Shown one piece after another: positions 42,708 through 51,399 of a DNA stretch of 64,000 bases. Location of the stretch: NCBI GenBank assembly GCA_023666965.1, contig JAMPAZ010000004.1, positions 1-64,000 on the forward strand. The letters run 5' to 3'. Within the stretch, counting starts at the first letter, position 1, and each line of letters starts with the position of its first letter. Below the pieces are notes generated by a model. It was given only the letters and a program-made list of their open reading frames with translations. It did no database searches and was not told the origin of the DNA. The stretch comes from Muribaculum sp. (GTDB lineage Bacteria; Bacteroidota; Bacteroidia; Bacteroidales; Muribaculaceae). Both the position numbers and the translations under genes were made by a program.

Positions 42708-44897
42708 TTAGCGGATGAACAATAGTTCGCGGTATTTCGGAAGAGGCCACATTTCGTCGTCGATCATCAGTTCGAGTTTGTCGATATGATAACGGATTAC
42801 ATCCATGCACGGCACGACATTGTCGTGGTAAGCAATGGCTTTTTCTCGTTCATCTTCTATCACGTTGGCTTCCTTGCGCGCATTTATCATCTTCTTTACT
42901 TCTGACATGATTGTGGCCATGTGCTTCGACATGCGTTCGATGGTGTCGAGGTCGAGCTGCGCGAGGTTGTCGCCCTTTTCGTTGGGGAACAAGGTCTTGA
43001 GCTTGAATACGTTGTCGGTAAGCACTGACTGATAGCGGATTGCCACCGGAATCACGTGGTTAACGGCCAAGTCGCCAAGGACCCGCGCTTCGATTTGAAT
43101 CTTCTTAGTGTACATCTCCCATTTTACCTCGTTGCGTGCTTTCAGCTCGACTTCCGAGAATACTCCGGTGGCTTTGAACATGTCCACAGAAGATTTGAGC
43201 AGGTAAGCGTCAAAGATTTTTGGAACGCTTGTCTCGCAGTCGAGTCCTCGTTTTTCGGCTTCAGCCTTCCATTCGTCGCTATAGCCGTTGCCGTCAAAAT
43301 GTATGGCTTTGGAATATTTGATCAGTTCCTTTATCTCGGCTATAAGCGCGTGGTTGAGAGTCTCTCCGGCTTCCACACGAGCATCTACTTTGCGCTTGAA
43401 GTCGATTAGCTGTTCGGCTACGGCTGCATTGAGCGCGATCATCGCTGAAGCGCAGTTGGCCGATGAACCTACGGCACGGAATTCAAATCGATTTCCGGTG
43501 AACGCGAATGGCGATGTGCGGTTGCGGTCGGTATTGTCAATCAATAGTTCCGGAATCTGGTCTACATTTAGTTTGAGTCCTGTCTTACCTTTAAGCTTTA
43601 TTTCGTCGTCGGATTCATTTTTTTCGAGCAAGTCAAGAATCTCAGAAAGCTGGGTACCGAGGAACATGGAGATGATTGCAGGGGGAGCTTCATTGGCACC
43701 GAGACGGTGTCCGTTTGTAGCGGACGAAATTGACGCTTTGAGCAATCCGTTGTGGCGGTATACGGCCGCCATGACGTTGGCTATGAATGTGATGAACTGT
43801 AGATTGTCTTTCGGCGTTTTGCCCGGAGCGAAAAGAAGAACTCCGGTATCGGTTCCGAGACTCCAGTTGTTGTGCTTGCCCGAGCCGTTGATTCCTGAGA
43901 AGGGCTTTTCGTGGAGCAGCACGCGGAAGTTATGTCGGCGTGCCACCTCTGCCATGAGCGACATGAGCAACAGGTTGTGGTCGTTGGCAAGGTTTGTCTC
44001 CTCAAAAATCGGGGCAAGCTCAAATTGGTTGGGCGCTACCTCGTTATGGCGTGTTTTAGCCGGAATGCCGAGTTTGTGGCACTCGATTTCGAGATCGAGC
44101 ATAAAGGCTTCTACGCGAGAAGGTATAGCTCCGAAATAATGGTCTTCGAGCTGTTGGTTTTTTGCGCTTTCATGGCCCATCAGGGTTCTACCGGTCATCA
44201 CGAGGTCGGGGCGTGCCGAGTAAAGGGCTTCGTCGACGAGGAAATATTCCTGTTCCCAACCGAGGTAGGAGTGGACATGCTTTACGTTTGAGTCAAAATA
44301 TTGCGCTACGGCTGTTGCCGCTTTGTCGACGCTGTTTAGGGCACGGAGCAGAGGTGTCTTGTAGTCGAGCGACTCACCGGTATAGGAAATAAATATAGTC
44401 GGGATACATAGGGTATTGTCCAGAATGAATGCCGGGGAAGATATGTCCCATGCAGAGTAGCCTCTTGCTTCAAAAGTGTTGCGGATACCTCCGTTGGGGA
44501 AGCTTGAAGCGTCCGGCTCCTGCTGTACGAGAAGCTTGCCGGTAAATTCTTCGACGACACCGCCTTTGCTGTCCCATTCGATGAAAGCGTCATGCTTTTC
44601 AGCCGTACCGTCGGTCAATGGATGGAACCAGTGGGTGTAGTGGCGTGCACCGTTGTCGATGGCCCACTGCTTCATACCTGCGGCTACGCTGTCGGCTACT
44701 TCGCGGGGTAGAGGACGCTTGTTGTCGATGGCATCGACCAATGCGTCGTATGCACTTTTCGGAAGATATTCAAACATCTTCTGTCGATTGAACACGTATT
44801 TGCTGAAATACTGTTCGGGACGTTCTTTGGGAATGTTTACGGGAATGGCTTTACGGTCAAATGCCTCTTCCACAACTTTAAATCTCAACTTTGACAT
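42708..44897 (-). CDS. glnN: Glutamine synthetase type III
   Basis: A 729-residue GSIII, the large form typical of Bacteroidota, joining glutamate and ammonia with ATP. FSGINGSGKHNNWSLGTDTG, NQFELAPIFE, NRTSPFAFTGNRFEFRAVGS and the N-terminal PLTDGTAEKHDAFIEWD are GSIII hallmarks. The gene is also called glnA in Bacteroides. It starts 21 nt after dapL and belongs to the dapF-dapL-glnN-purF row. GSIII lacks the adenylylation site of GSI, so control is probably at expression level. Confidence 0.96.
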   Translation of the reverse strand: MSKLRFKVVEEAFDRKAIPVNIPKERPEQYFSKYVFNRQKMFEYLPKSAYDALVDAIDNKRPLPREVADSVAAGMKQWAIDNGARHYTHWFHPLTDGTAEKHDAFIEWDSKGGVVEEFTGKLLVQQEPDASSFPNGGIRNTFEARGYSAWDISSPAFILDNTLCIPTIFISYTGESLDYKTPLLRALNSVDKAATAVAQYFDSNVKHVHSYLGWEQEYFLVDEALYSARPDLVMTGRTLMGHESAKNQQLEDHYFGAIPSRVEAFMLDLEIECHKLGIPAKTRHNEVAPNQFELAPIFEETNLANDHNLLLMSLMAEVARRHNFRVLLHEKPFSGINGSGKHNNWSLGTDTGVLLFAPGKTPKDNLQFITFIANVMAAVYRHNGLLKASISSATNGHRLGANEAPPAIISMFLGTQLSEILDLLEKNESDDEIKLKGKTGLKLNVDQIPELLIDNTDRNRTSPFAFTGNRFEFRAVGSSANCASAMIALNAAVAEQLIDFKRKVDARVEAGETLNHALIAEIKELIKYSKAIHFDGNGYSDEWKAEAEKRGLDCETSVPKIFDAYLLKSSVDMFKATGVFSEVELKARNEVKWEMYTKKIQIEARVLGDLAVNHVIPVAIRYQSVLTDNVFKLKTLFPNEKGDNLAQLDLDTIERMSKHMATIMSEVKKMINARKEANVIEDEREKAIAYHDNVVPCMDVIRYHIDKLELMIDDEMWPLPKYRELLFIR

Positions 44898-44918
44898 AAA
44901 TAAATGAATTATTGTGAA

Positions 44919-46151
44919 TCAGTTTAGTTTTAGATGTTTCATACGTCGGACGGCCTCGCAGGTGTCGTCGAAGTGTCCGAATGCCGTCAGTCGGAAATAT
45001 CCTTCGCCTGCCGGTCCGAATCCGGAACCGGGAGTGCCTGCCACGTGGCATTCATCGAGCAACTTGTCGAAAAATTCCCAAGACGACATGTGGCGCGGAG
45101 TCTTAACCCATATATATGGAGCGTTGATGCCTCCATATGCTTCCAGACCGATGTCGCGCAGTCCGTCGCGCAAAATGGTGGCGTTGCGCATGTAGTAGTC
45201 AATCATTTCCTTTACTTGGCGACGGCCTTCTTCGGTGTAGAGAGCCTCAGCACCGCGTTGGACCACGTAGGATGCGCCGTTGAATTTAGTGCATTGCCGG
45301 CGACGCCATAAGGCGTTGAGTTTTACTTTAATACCGTCGGCCGACATGCCGGTAAGCTCCTCGGGAACCACAGTGTAGCCGCATCTCAATCCTGTGAACC
45401 CGGCCGTCTTAGAGAAGCTTCGGAATTCGATGGCCACTTCTTTTGCTCCGGGTATTTCATATATGCTGTGCGGTATGCCGGACTGGCGTATGTATGCCTC
45501 GTATGCGGAGTCAAACAATATAAGTATGTTGTTGGCACGTGCATACTCGACCCACTTGGCGAGCTGTCCGACGGTCAATGTCGTTCCGGTGGGATTGTTC
45601 GGATAACATAGGTAGATGACATCCGGCGCACCTTTAGGAAGCTCCGGGATAAAGTTGTTTTCTGCAGTACATTCGAGATATTCTATCCGCTGCCAGTGTC
45701 CGGAGGCGAGTTCACCCGCTCGGCCTGCCATGACGTTTGTATCGACATAAACGGGATATACCGGATCGGTGACAGCAATTTTTGCGTCGTGACTTAATAT
45801 GTCACCGATGTTTCCGGTGTCGCTTTTTGCACCGTCGCTGATGAATATTTCGTCGGGCGAAATGTCGATGCCTCGTTCGAGATAGTCGTATCGTGAGATT
45901 TTCTCCCGCAGAAAGTCGTAGCCTTGTTCCGGGCCGTAGCCGTGGAAAGTCTCGGCTTTTGCCTGCTCGTCGACGGCATTGTGCATAGCTTCGACGGCGG
46001 CTTTGCATATGGGGAGGGTCACGTCGCCGATACCCATTCGGATAATATCGGCAGAGGGGTGTGCCTCTTTGAATTTGGCGATTCGCTGTGCTACTTCAGA
46101 GAAAAGGTAGCTTATCGGTAGTCGTGTGAAGTTTTCGTTAATCTTAATCAT
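44919..46151 (-). CDS. dapL: LL-diaminopimelate aminotransferase
   Basis: A 410-residue class I aminotransferase making LL-diaminopimelate directly from tetrahydrodipicolinate, for lysine and peptidoglycan. The ATG at 46151 gives the usual start ([20 protein letters not shown]) and exact family length; an upstream in-frame start would overlap dap[24 protein letters not shown] and the Schiff-base lysine in [15 protein letters not shown] are intact. dapF lies 19 nt upstream and supplies the next step. Confidence 0.96.
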   Translation of the reverse strand: MIKINENFTRLPISYLFSEVAQRIAKFKEAHPSADIIRMGIGDVTLPICKAAVEAMHNAVDEQAKAETFHGYGPEQGYDFLREKISRYDYLERGIDISPDEIFISDGAKSDTGNIGDILSHDAKIAVTDPVYPVYVDTNVMAGRAGELASGHWQRIEYLECTAENNFIPELPKGAPDVIYLCYPNNPTGTTLTVGQLAKWVEYARANNILILFDSAYEAYIRQSGIPHSIYEIPGAKEVAIEFRSFSKTAGFTGLRCGYTVVPEELTGMSADGIKVKLNALWRRRQCTKFNGASYVVQRGAEALYTEEGRRQVKEMIDYYMRNATILRDGLRDIGLEAYGGINAPYIWVKTPRHMSSWEFFDKLLDECHVAGTPGSGFGPAGEGYFRLTAFGHFDDTCEAVRRMKHLKLN

Positions 46152-46170
46152 AGGTCGTGCATTTTTATGT

Positions 46171-47025
46171 TTAGTCTGATATTCGTCTGAAATACTTTCC
46201 CTCAAACACCTCGGTAGCTGTTCCGGTCATGTAGATGTGGTTGTCGGTGGCGTTCCATTCGATGTCGAGATCGCCACCTCGGAGGTGGACGGTGACTCTG
46301 CGGTCGGTTTTCCCTGTTATTATTGCCGCTACTGCTGTGGCGCATGCTCCGGTTCCGCAAGCCATTGTTTCGCCGCTCCCCCTTTCCCAAACTCGCATCT
46401 TCAGTTCACGGGGCGACATTATCTGCGCAAATTCGATGTTAGCTCTGTCGGGCCATATCGGGGAGGTTTCGAGTTCGCGTCCGAGTCTGTGAACATCGAC
46501 TTTGTCGGGGTCGGACACGAATATGACTCCATGTGGATTGCCCATCGAGACAGCTGTCATTTTTACTGCTCCGGCAGATGTGGAAATTTCCGCTTCAATC
46601 ATTGAGTCGCCCGGATGGCTGACCGGAATCAGCGGTGGGGAGAGTGTCGGTTCGCCCATATCGACGCGCACCGAGTCGACTGCGCCGTCTGACAAAATTA
46701 AATGAAGTCGTTTGATTCCGGCGAGAGTTTCGAGGGTTATGTCTGTCTTGTCTGTAAGCCCTTTGTCGTAGACATATTTCCCGACACACCGACTTCCGTT
46801 GCCGCACATTTTAGCTTCTGAGCCGTCGGCATTGAAAATCCTCATTTTAAAGTCAGCTACTTCGGAAGGGCAGATAAGAATGATTCCGTCACCTCCTACG
46901 CCGGTATGGCGCTTGCTCATTTCGGTAGAGAGGGCACTAAGATTATCAGGAACACCGCTCATACAATTAATGTAGATGTAGTCGTTACTGATCCCATGCA
47001 TCTTAGTGAATCGAATCTCTTTCAT
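46171..47025 (-). CDS. dapF: Diaminopimelate epimerase
   Basis: A 284-residue cofactor-free racemase converting LL- to meso-diaminopimelate. The two catalytic cysteines are in [10 protein letters not shown] and [30 protein letters not shown] is the usual N terminus. The ATG at 47025 is chosen because the longer frame starts upstream of the -7 box at 47057-47064. First gene of the lysine/nitrogen row. Confidence 0.96.
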   Translation of the reverse strand: MKEIRFTKMHGISNDYIYINCMSGVPDNLSALSTEMSKRHTGVGGDGIILICPSEVADFKMRIFNADGSEAKMCGNGSRCVGKYVYDKGLTDKTDITLETLAGIKRLHLILSDGAVDSVRVDMGEPTLSPPLIPVSHPGDSMIEAEISTSAGAVKMTAVSMGNPHGVIFVSDPDKVDVHRLGRELETSPIWPDRANIEFAQIMSPRELKMRVWERGSGETMACGTGACATAVAAIITGKTDRRVTVHLRGGDLDIEWNATDNHIYMTGTATEVFEGKYFRRISD

Positions 47026-47056
47026 CGAGGGACGTATCGTTATTGTATTTCGGGTG

Positions 47057-47064
47057 CAAATATA
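47057..47064 (-). promoter_or_regulatory. Putative -7 box of the dapF-dapL-glnN row
   Basis: TATATTTG on the minus strand, 31 nt before the dapF ATG at 47025. No good -33 box. Confidence 0.45.
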
Positions 47065-47232
47065 AACATTTTCTGTGAAAAAATAATAAATCAATAAAAT
47101 TTTTCTTCAAAATCCGTTTTATGGAGTTTTGCCATGCGATTTCAAAGTGCGGGTGAAACTGAACTAGATACTTCAGATATGTCTATATATAAGTTCTGTG
47201 TATACTTTTTGACCGGTAAGTTGTGCTGTTGT

Positions 47233-47274
47233 AGACGGAATTTTGTAACTTTGTTATTGCATCTAAATCCGTCT
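47233..47274 (+). promoter_or_regulatory. Promoter with flanking dyad for the decoration module
   Basis: TAACTTTG (47246-47253) ends 26 nt before the ATG at 47280, with GTTG about 22 nt upstream. The box is bracketed by AGACGGA (47233-47239) and TCCGTCT (47268-47274), a 7-bp inverted repeat that could be an operator or loop the leader. Confidence 0.45.
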
Positions 47275-47279
47275 TCATT

Positions 47280-49109
47280 ATGCAAGCAATAATTTTAGCG
47301 GCCGGACTCGGGCGCAGATTGGGCGAACTGACATCGGATAACACCAAATGTATGGTAGAGGTGAACGGAGTTACGCTCATCGACCGTATGTTAGGTCAAT
47401 TGGTAAGAGCTGATATAAGTCGTGTCGTGATTATCATTGGTTATAAAGGCGATAAACTGCGCGACTATATAGGCAATCGCTATCCGATGCTGCAGATCGA
47501 ATATGTCGAAAACGATGTCTATGCATCAACCAACAATATCTATTCGCTTTGGTTGGCTAAGGATAGGCTTGTGGAGGACGACACCTTGCTTTTGGAGTCT
47601 GACATAATATTTGAAGAAGGAATGCTTCAGAAGCTTCTCGACGACCCGGATCCCGACGTTGCGCTCGTGGCTAAATATGAACCTTGGATGGACGGGACAA
47701 TGGTGCGCCTGGACCAGTTGGGCTATATCAGCTCGTTTGTTCCAAAGTCGGCATTCAACTATGACGAAATAGAACTGTACTACAAGACCGTGAATATATA
47801 TAAGTTCAGCAAGAACTTTATTTCGTCGTACTACTTGCCGTTTTTGGAGGCGTACATAAAGGCCATGGGCAATAATGAATACTACGAGCAAGTGCTCCGG
47901 GTAGTTACGATGATTGATTCCTGCAATATTAAGGGTCTGCCTGTCGGAAGCCTCAGATGGTATGAGATTGACGACGTGCAGGATCTACGGATAGCAGAAG
48001 TGATTTTTTCTGATGCAGAACATCGGCTGTCGATGTTGCAGAAAAGTTTCGGCGGTTATTGGAGATATGCGGGACTGAAAGACTTTTGCTATCTTGTCAA
48101 CCCATACTTTCCTACGGCAAAAATGATAAGTGAGATGCAGGCAAACTTTGAGCCGTTGCTTCGTCAATATCCATCCGGTATGGATATAAACACTCTGCTT
48201 GCATCTAAATATTTCGGCATACGGCAAAGCTATACTGCGATAGGCAATGGTGCCGCCGAACTTATAAAGGAGCTTATGACGATAACGGCCTGCAGAGTGG
48301 GGGTGACCATCCCTACGTTTGAAGAATATGTCAATCGTATGCCGAAGGATAATGTTGTGGCGTTTAGACCGGCGAATAGCTCTTTCGCATACTCTGCCAA
48401 GGATTTGATTGAATTTTTTGCCGATAAGGAGATTTCTGCATTGCTTTTAGTCAATCCGGATAATCCATCGGGTAATTTTATTCGTCTGACCAGCGATTTG
48501 TCGTTGCTCAACTGGGCTAAAGAGCTTGGAATAAGGCTTATCGTAGATGAGTCTTTTGTGGACTTTGCTACGGACGGACTACAGTGTTCGCTCCTTGACA
48601 ATGAACTGCTTGAACGTTTTCCAAATTTGTGCGTGGTGAAGAGCATATCCAAGTCATACGGGGTTCCAGGATTGAGATTGGGAGTAGTGGCTTCGTCCGA
48701 CGTTGACTTAATCAGCGAACTTCGCCACGGATGCTCCATTTGGAATATAAATTCCTTTGCCGAATACTATATGCAGATCTTTGGAAAGTACGAGACCGAC
48801 TATCGGCGAGCTTGTATGACGTTTGCAAAAGTACGCGATAAATTCTACGACGAGCTGTCGTCATTAGAGTGTCTGAGAGTTATTCCGTCGCAGGCCAACT
48901 ACTTTCTATGTGAAGTCATGCCTCCGTTTACTGCGCATGGTCTTGCCCTTAAGCTTCTGACGGATTTCAATATATTGATTAAGGACTGTTCTACAAAGAA
49001 GGGTTTCCAGGGAGGTGCACAATATGTTCGTATCGCTGTGCGCGATGTCGCCGATAATGATGCAATTGTTTATGCGCTGAGAGCAATAATGAAGCAGCCG
49101 GTGTGTTGA
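47280..49109 (+). CDS. Fused nucleotidyltransferase / PLP aminotransferase-fold enzyme
   Basis: A 609-residue two-domain protein. Residues about 1-235 are a sugar-phosphate or choline-phosphate nucleotidyltransferase (LicC/PntC-like): AIILAAGLGRRLGEL with the NTP loop, NTKCMVEVNG with the catalytic-type Lys, and LLLESDIIF as metal site. Residues about 255-605 are a fold-type I PLP domain near histidinol-phosphate aminotransferase and CobD: LLVNPDNPSGNF, VDESFVDF, SISKSYGVPGLRLG with Lys458, and YVRIAVRD with the carboxylate-binding Arg. All key residues are intact. The known PntC of Treponema has this same fusion and activates aminoethylphosphonate as its CDP ester. Here no phosphonate genes are seen, so phosphoethanolamine or a similar phospho-amine is equally possible. 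Confidence 0.8.
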   Translation: MQAIILAAGLGRRLGELTSDNTKCMVEVNGVTLIDRMLGQLVRADISRVVIIIGYKGDKLRDYIGNRYPMLQIEYVENDVYASTNNIYSLWLAKDRLVEDDTLLLESDIIFEEGMLQKLLDDPDPDVALVAKYEPWMDGTMVRLDQLGYISSFVPKSAFNYDEIELYYKTVNIYKFSKNFISSYYLPFLEAYIKAMGNNEYYEQVLRVVTMIDSCNIKGLPVGSLRWYEIDDVQDLRIAEVIFSDAEHRLSMLQKSFGGYWRYAGLKDFCYLVNPYFPTAKMISEMQANFEPLLRQYPSGMDINTLLASKYFGIRQSYTAIGNGAAELIKELMTITACRVGVTIPTFEEYVNRMPKDNVVAFRPANSSFAYSAKDLIEFFADKEISALLLVNPDNPSGNFIRLTSDLSLLNWAKELGIRLIVDESFVDFATDGLQCSLLDNELLERFPNLCVVKSISKSYGVPGLRLGVVASSDVDLISELRHGCSIWNINSFAEYYMQIFGKYETDYRRACMTFAKVRDKFYDELSSLECLRVIPSQANYFLCEVMPPFTAHGLALKLLTDFNILIKDCSTKKGFQGGAQYVRIAVRDVADNDAIVYALRAIMKQPVC

Positions 49110-49148
49110 TTATAATTAAAGCGGACGGATTTAAAGCAACTTAAAGTC

Positions 49149-50618
49149 ATGTCATCCGGGGAGAAAGTGGTTTTTGGCACTATCTGGTCGACCATCGATC
49201 GGTTTGGTAATATGGCCATACAGTTCGTGGTCAATATGGTGCTTGCCCATCTTGTATTGCCAGTCGACTTTGGCTACATAGGTGTACTTGCAATATTTAT
49301 GGCTGTATCACAGGTGTTGATTGACGGTGGTTTTGCATCTGCGCTAATTCAGAAAAAGTCGCCTTCGCAGACTGACTATTCTACCATATTTTTCTGGAAC
49401 GTAGGGTTGGCCGTAGGCTTGTATGCAATACTTTTTCTTGTGGCGCCGCTTGTGGCGTCTTTTTTCCGGTTGCCAATTCTGACCGGAGTACTTCGTCTGT
49501 TCGGCATAATGCTTATATTCAGCGCTCTGTCGCAGGTTCATGCAGTCAGGCTGCGTAAACAGATGGCTTTCCGCACGATAGCCGTAGTCAATGTCTTGTC
49601 GTACACAGTGGCGGGTGCAGTAGCCATATATCTCGCGGCAAAAGGATTTGGAGTGTGGGCGTTGGTGGCGATGCAGCTGACCAATACCGGCGTAGCGTTT
49701 GTGCTCTATTTCATAGTCACCCGTTGGCATCCGAGTCCGGTCTTTTCGTTGGAGGCTTTTAAGTCGATGTTTAAATTCGGAGGCTATCTCTTGGCTGCCG
49801 GATTGCTTCAAGAGATATGTAAGAATATTCCCGGAATTATTATCGGGCGCAGATTTTCCCCTACGCAAATGGGCTATTATTCACAAGCCAATAAGCTCGA
49901 CCAAATTAACTCATACGCGGTGCCTCAAGCTCTGGTACAGGCTATATTTCCTTATTATTCACAAATACAGGACGATGCGGAACGCTTGGCGGCTACGTTG
50001 CTGCGGTGTATTAGGGTTATCGCATTCTGTATATTTCCGGTATTGGGTCTGCTGATAGTTATTGCACCTGAACTGATTACGCTTCTTTGGGGTGGCAAAT
50101 GGCTTCCGGCTTCGCCATATTTTCGTATACTTTGTTGCGGAGGTATATTCACATGTCTGCAAAACGTCAACTTTTATGCTGTGGCGGCCAGAGGACAAAG
50201 TAAGGACTTGTTCAAGTGGAGCTTTTACAAGTGGGGAATGTTAGGGCTGCTACTTTTCGGAGGAATGTTTTTGGGAATGGAAGGTATTATGTGGGCTTTC
50301 GTGGTCAGCAACGCAAATATTTATGCTGTAAACGCATTTTTAGTGCATAAACATGTCGGCTTGCATATATGGCGACAGTTCCGTGGTTGGTTGCCAACCG
50401 CCATTGCCGCTACTGTGGCTGTGGGCACAGCTTTTTTTGTTGGAATGTTGTGCCGCGCAGGGATGCTCGGCGGTGCAAGATTGTCGATGATGGTGGCTGC
50501 CTTTATCGTATGCTACGCATGTATTGTTATGCTTTTTAATTTCCGAGCCGTCAACGATGTTTCGGCCATACTGCAACAATTATTAAACCGAAAGAAAAAT
50601 GCCGACAATAAAAGATAA
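49149..50618 (+). CDS. Wzx-type polysaccharide flippase
   Basis: A 489-residue inner-membrane protein with about 14 hydrophobic helices, of the MATE/MVF superfamily polysaccharide branch (WzxC-like). The N terminus GTIWSTIDRFGNMAIQFVVNM and MGYYSQANKLDQI are typical of lipid-linked oligosaccharide flippases. It would move an undecaprenyl-linked glycan to the periplasm. It lies 39 nt after the fused enzyme and overlaps licD by 20 nt, so the three are made together. No glycosyltransferase accompanies it in this unit. Confidence 0.88.
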   Translation: MSSGEKVVFGTIWSTIDRFGNMAIQFVVNMVLAHLVLPVDFGYIGVLAIFMAVSQVLIDGGFASALIQKKSPSQTDYSTIFFWNVGLAVGLYAILFLVAPLVASFFRLPILTGVLRLFGIMLIFSALSQVHAVRLRKQMAFRTIAVVNVLSYTVAGAVAIYLAAKGFGVWALVAMQLTNTGVAFVLYFIVTRWHPSPVFSLEAFKSMFKFGGYLLAAGLLQEICKNIPGIIIGRRFSPTQMGYYSQANKLDQINSYAVPQALVQAIFPYYSQIQDDAERLAATLLRCIRVIAFCIFPVLGLLIVIAPELITLLWGGKWLPASPYFRILCCGGIFTCLQNVNFYAVAARGQSKDLFKWSFYKWGMLGLLLFGGMFLGMEGIMWAFVVSNANIYAVNAFLVHKHVGLHIWRQFRGWLPTAIAATVAVGTAFFVGMLCRAGMLGGARLSMMVAAFIVCYACIVMLFNFRAVNDVSAILQQLLNRKKNADNKR

Positions 50619-51399
50619 TGCTTATTCACATTTCAATCCGGAGGGATCGCCACTGAGACAGCATCAGCTCCGTATGCTCGGGATGCTTGAACAACTCGAT
50701 GCCATCTGCCGACGACATCGCATACCATATTGGCTTAGTTCAGGAACGCTCATCGGCGCGGTCAGGCATGGCGGTTTTATCCCTTGGGACGATGATGTGG
50801 ACATTGAAATGATGGAGGATGATTATCGAAAACTTTTGGACGTACTTGCTGAAGAATTGCATGATGAAGACTTCGCCGTACAGACAACGGCAACTGATCC
50901 GGAATTTTTGTTTCCTTTCGCAAAATTCCGTGATATGCATTCCTATCTTGAGGAATCCAACGGACTTGATTCGCTTTTTCGTTTTCGAGGATGCTACATT
51001 GACATTTTCGTCATATCTCCATCTTCGTCGAAGATGATACACCGGTTAGGTTGCAAGCTTCTCGGCACAGAGATAAAGTTGCGTGTCAGGCATCCCCGAT
51101 TGAAATGTGTCAACACAATGTTGCGTACTTTGCTCCATAAAGCGGTCTTCCCCGCAATGCGTATTGCCAGCCGCATTGGCTCCGGTCGGTGTCTGCGTCA
51201 CAAAATACCATCTTTTTTCTCCGCAAGCCGCGACTACTCCGACATATTCCCATTATCCGAGGTCAGTTTCGAGGGTCGGAAATTCCCGGCACCCGGAAAT
51301 GCAGATGCTTATCTCCGCAAAATATATGGAGATTATATGCGCTTGCCGGATCCCGATAAAATCCAAGTGCACACTACTCACGTAGACCTCGATCTTTAA
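50599..51399 (+). CDS. LicD family phosphotransferase
   Basis: A 266-residue LicD protein. SSGTLIGAVRHGGFIPWDDD with VDIEMM is the nucleotidyltransferase-like active site with its three acidic residues. LicD enzymes pass phosphocholine or another phospho-group from a CDP carrier to a sugar. The CDP donor is probably produced by the fused enzyme two genes upstream. There is no signal peptide, so it acts in the cytoplasm before export by the flippase. Its last 26 nt overlap the end of meaB on the other strand. Confidence 0.85.
   Translation: MPTIKDNAYSHFNPEGSPLRQHQLRMLGMLEQLDAICRRHRIPYWLSSGTLIGAVRHGGFIPWDDDVDIEMMEDDYRKLLDVLAEELHDEDFAVQTTATDPEFLFPFAKFRDMHSYLEESNGLDSLFRFRGCYIDIFVISPSSSKMIHRLGCKLLGTEIKLRVRHPRLKCVNTMLRTLLHKAVFPAMRIASRIGSGRCLRHKIPSFFSASRDYSDIFPLSEVSFEGRKFPAPGNADAYLRKIYGDYMRLPDPDKIQVHTTHVDLDL

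Noticed and set aside
43288..44139. 283-codon plus-strand frame opposite glutamine synthetase III
   Set aside because: Antisense of a highly conserved enzyme; its length comes from codon bias of the real gene.
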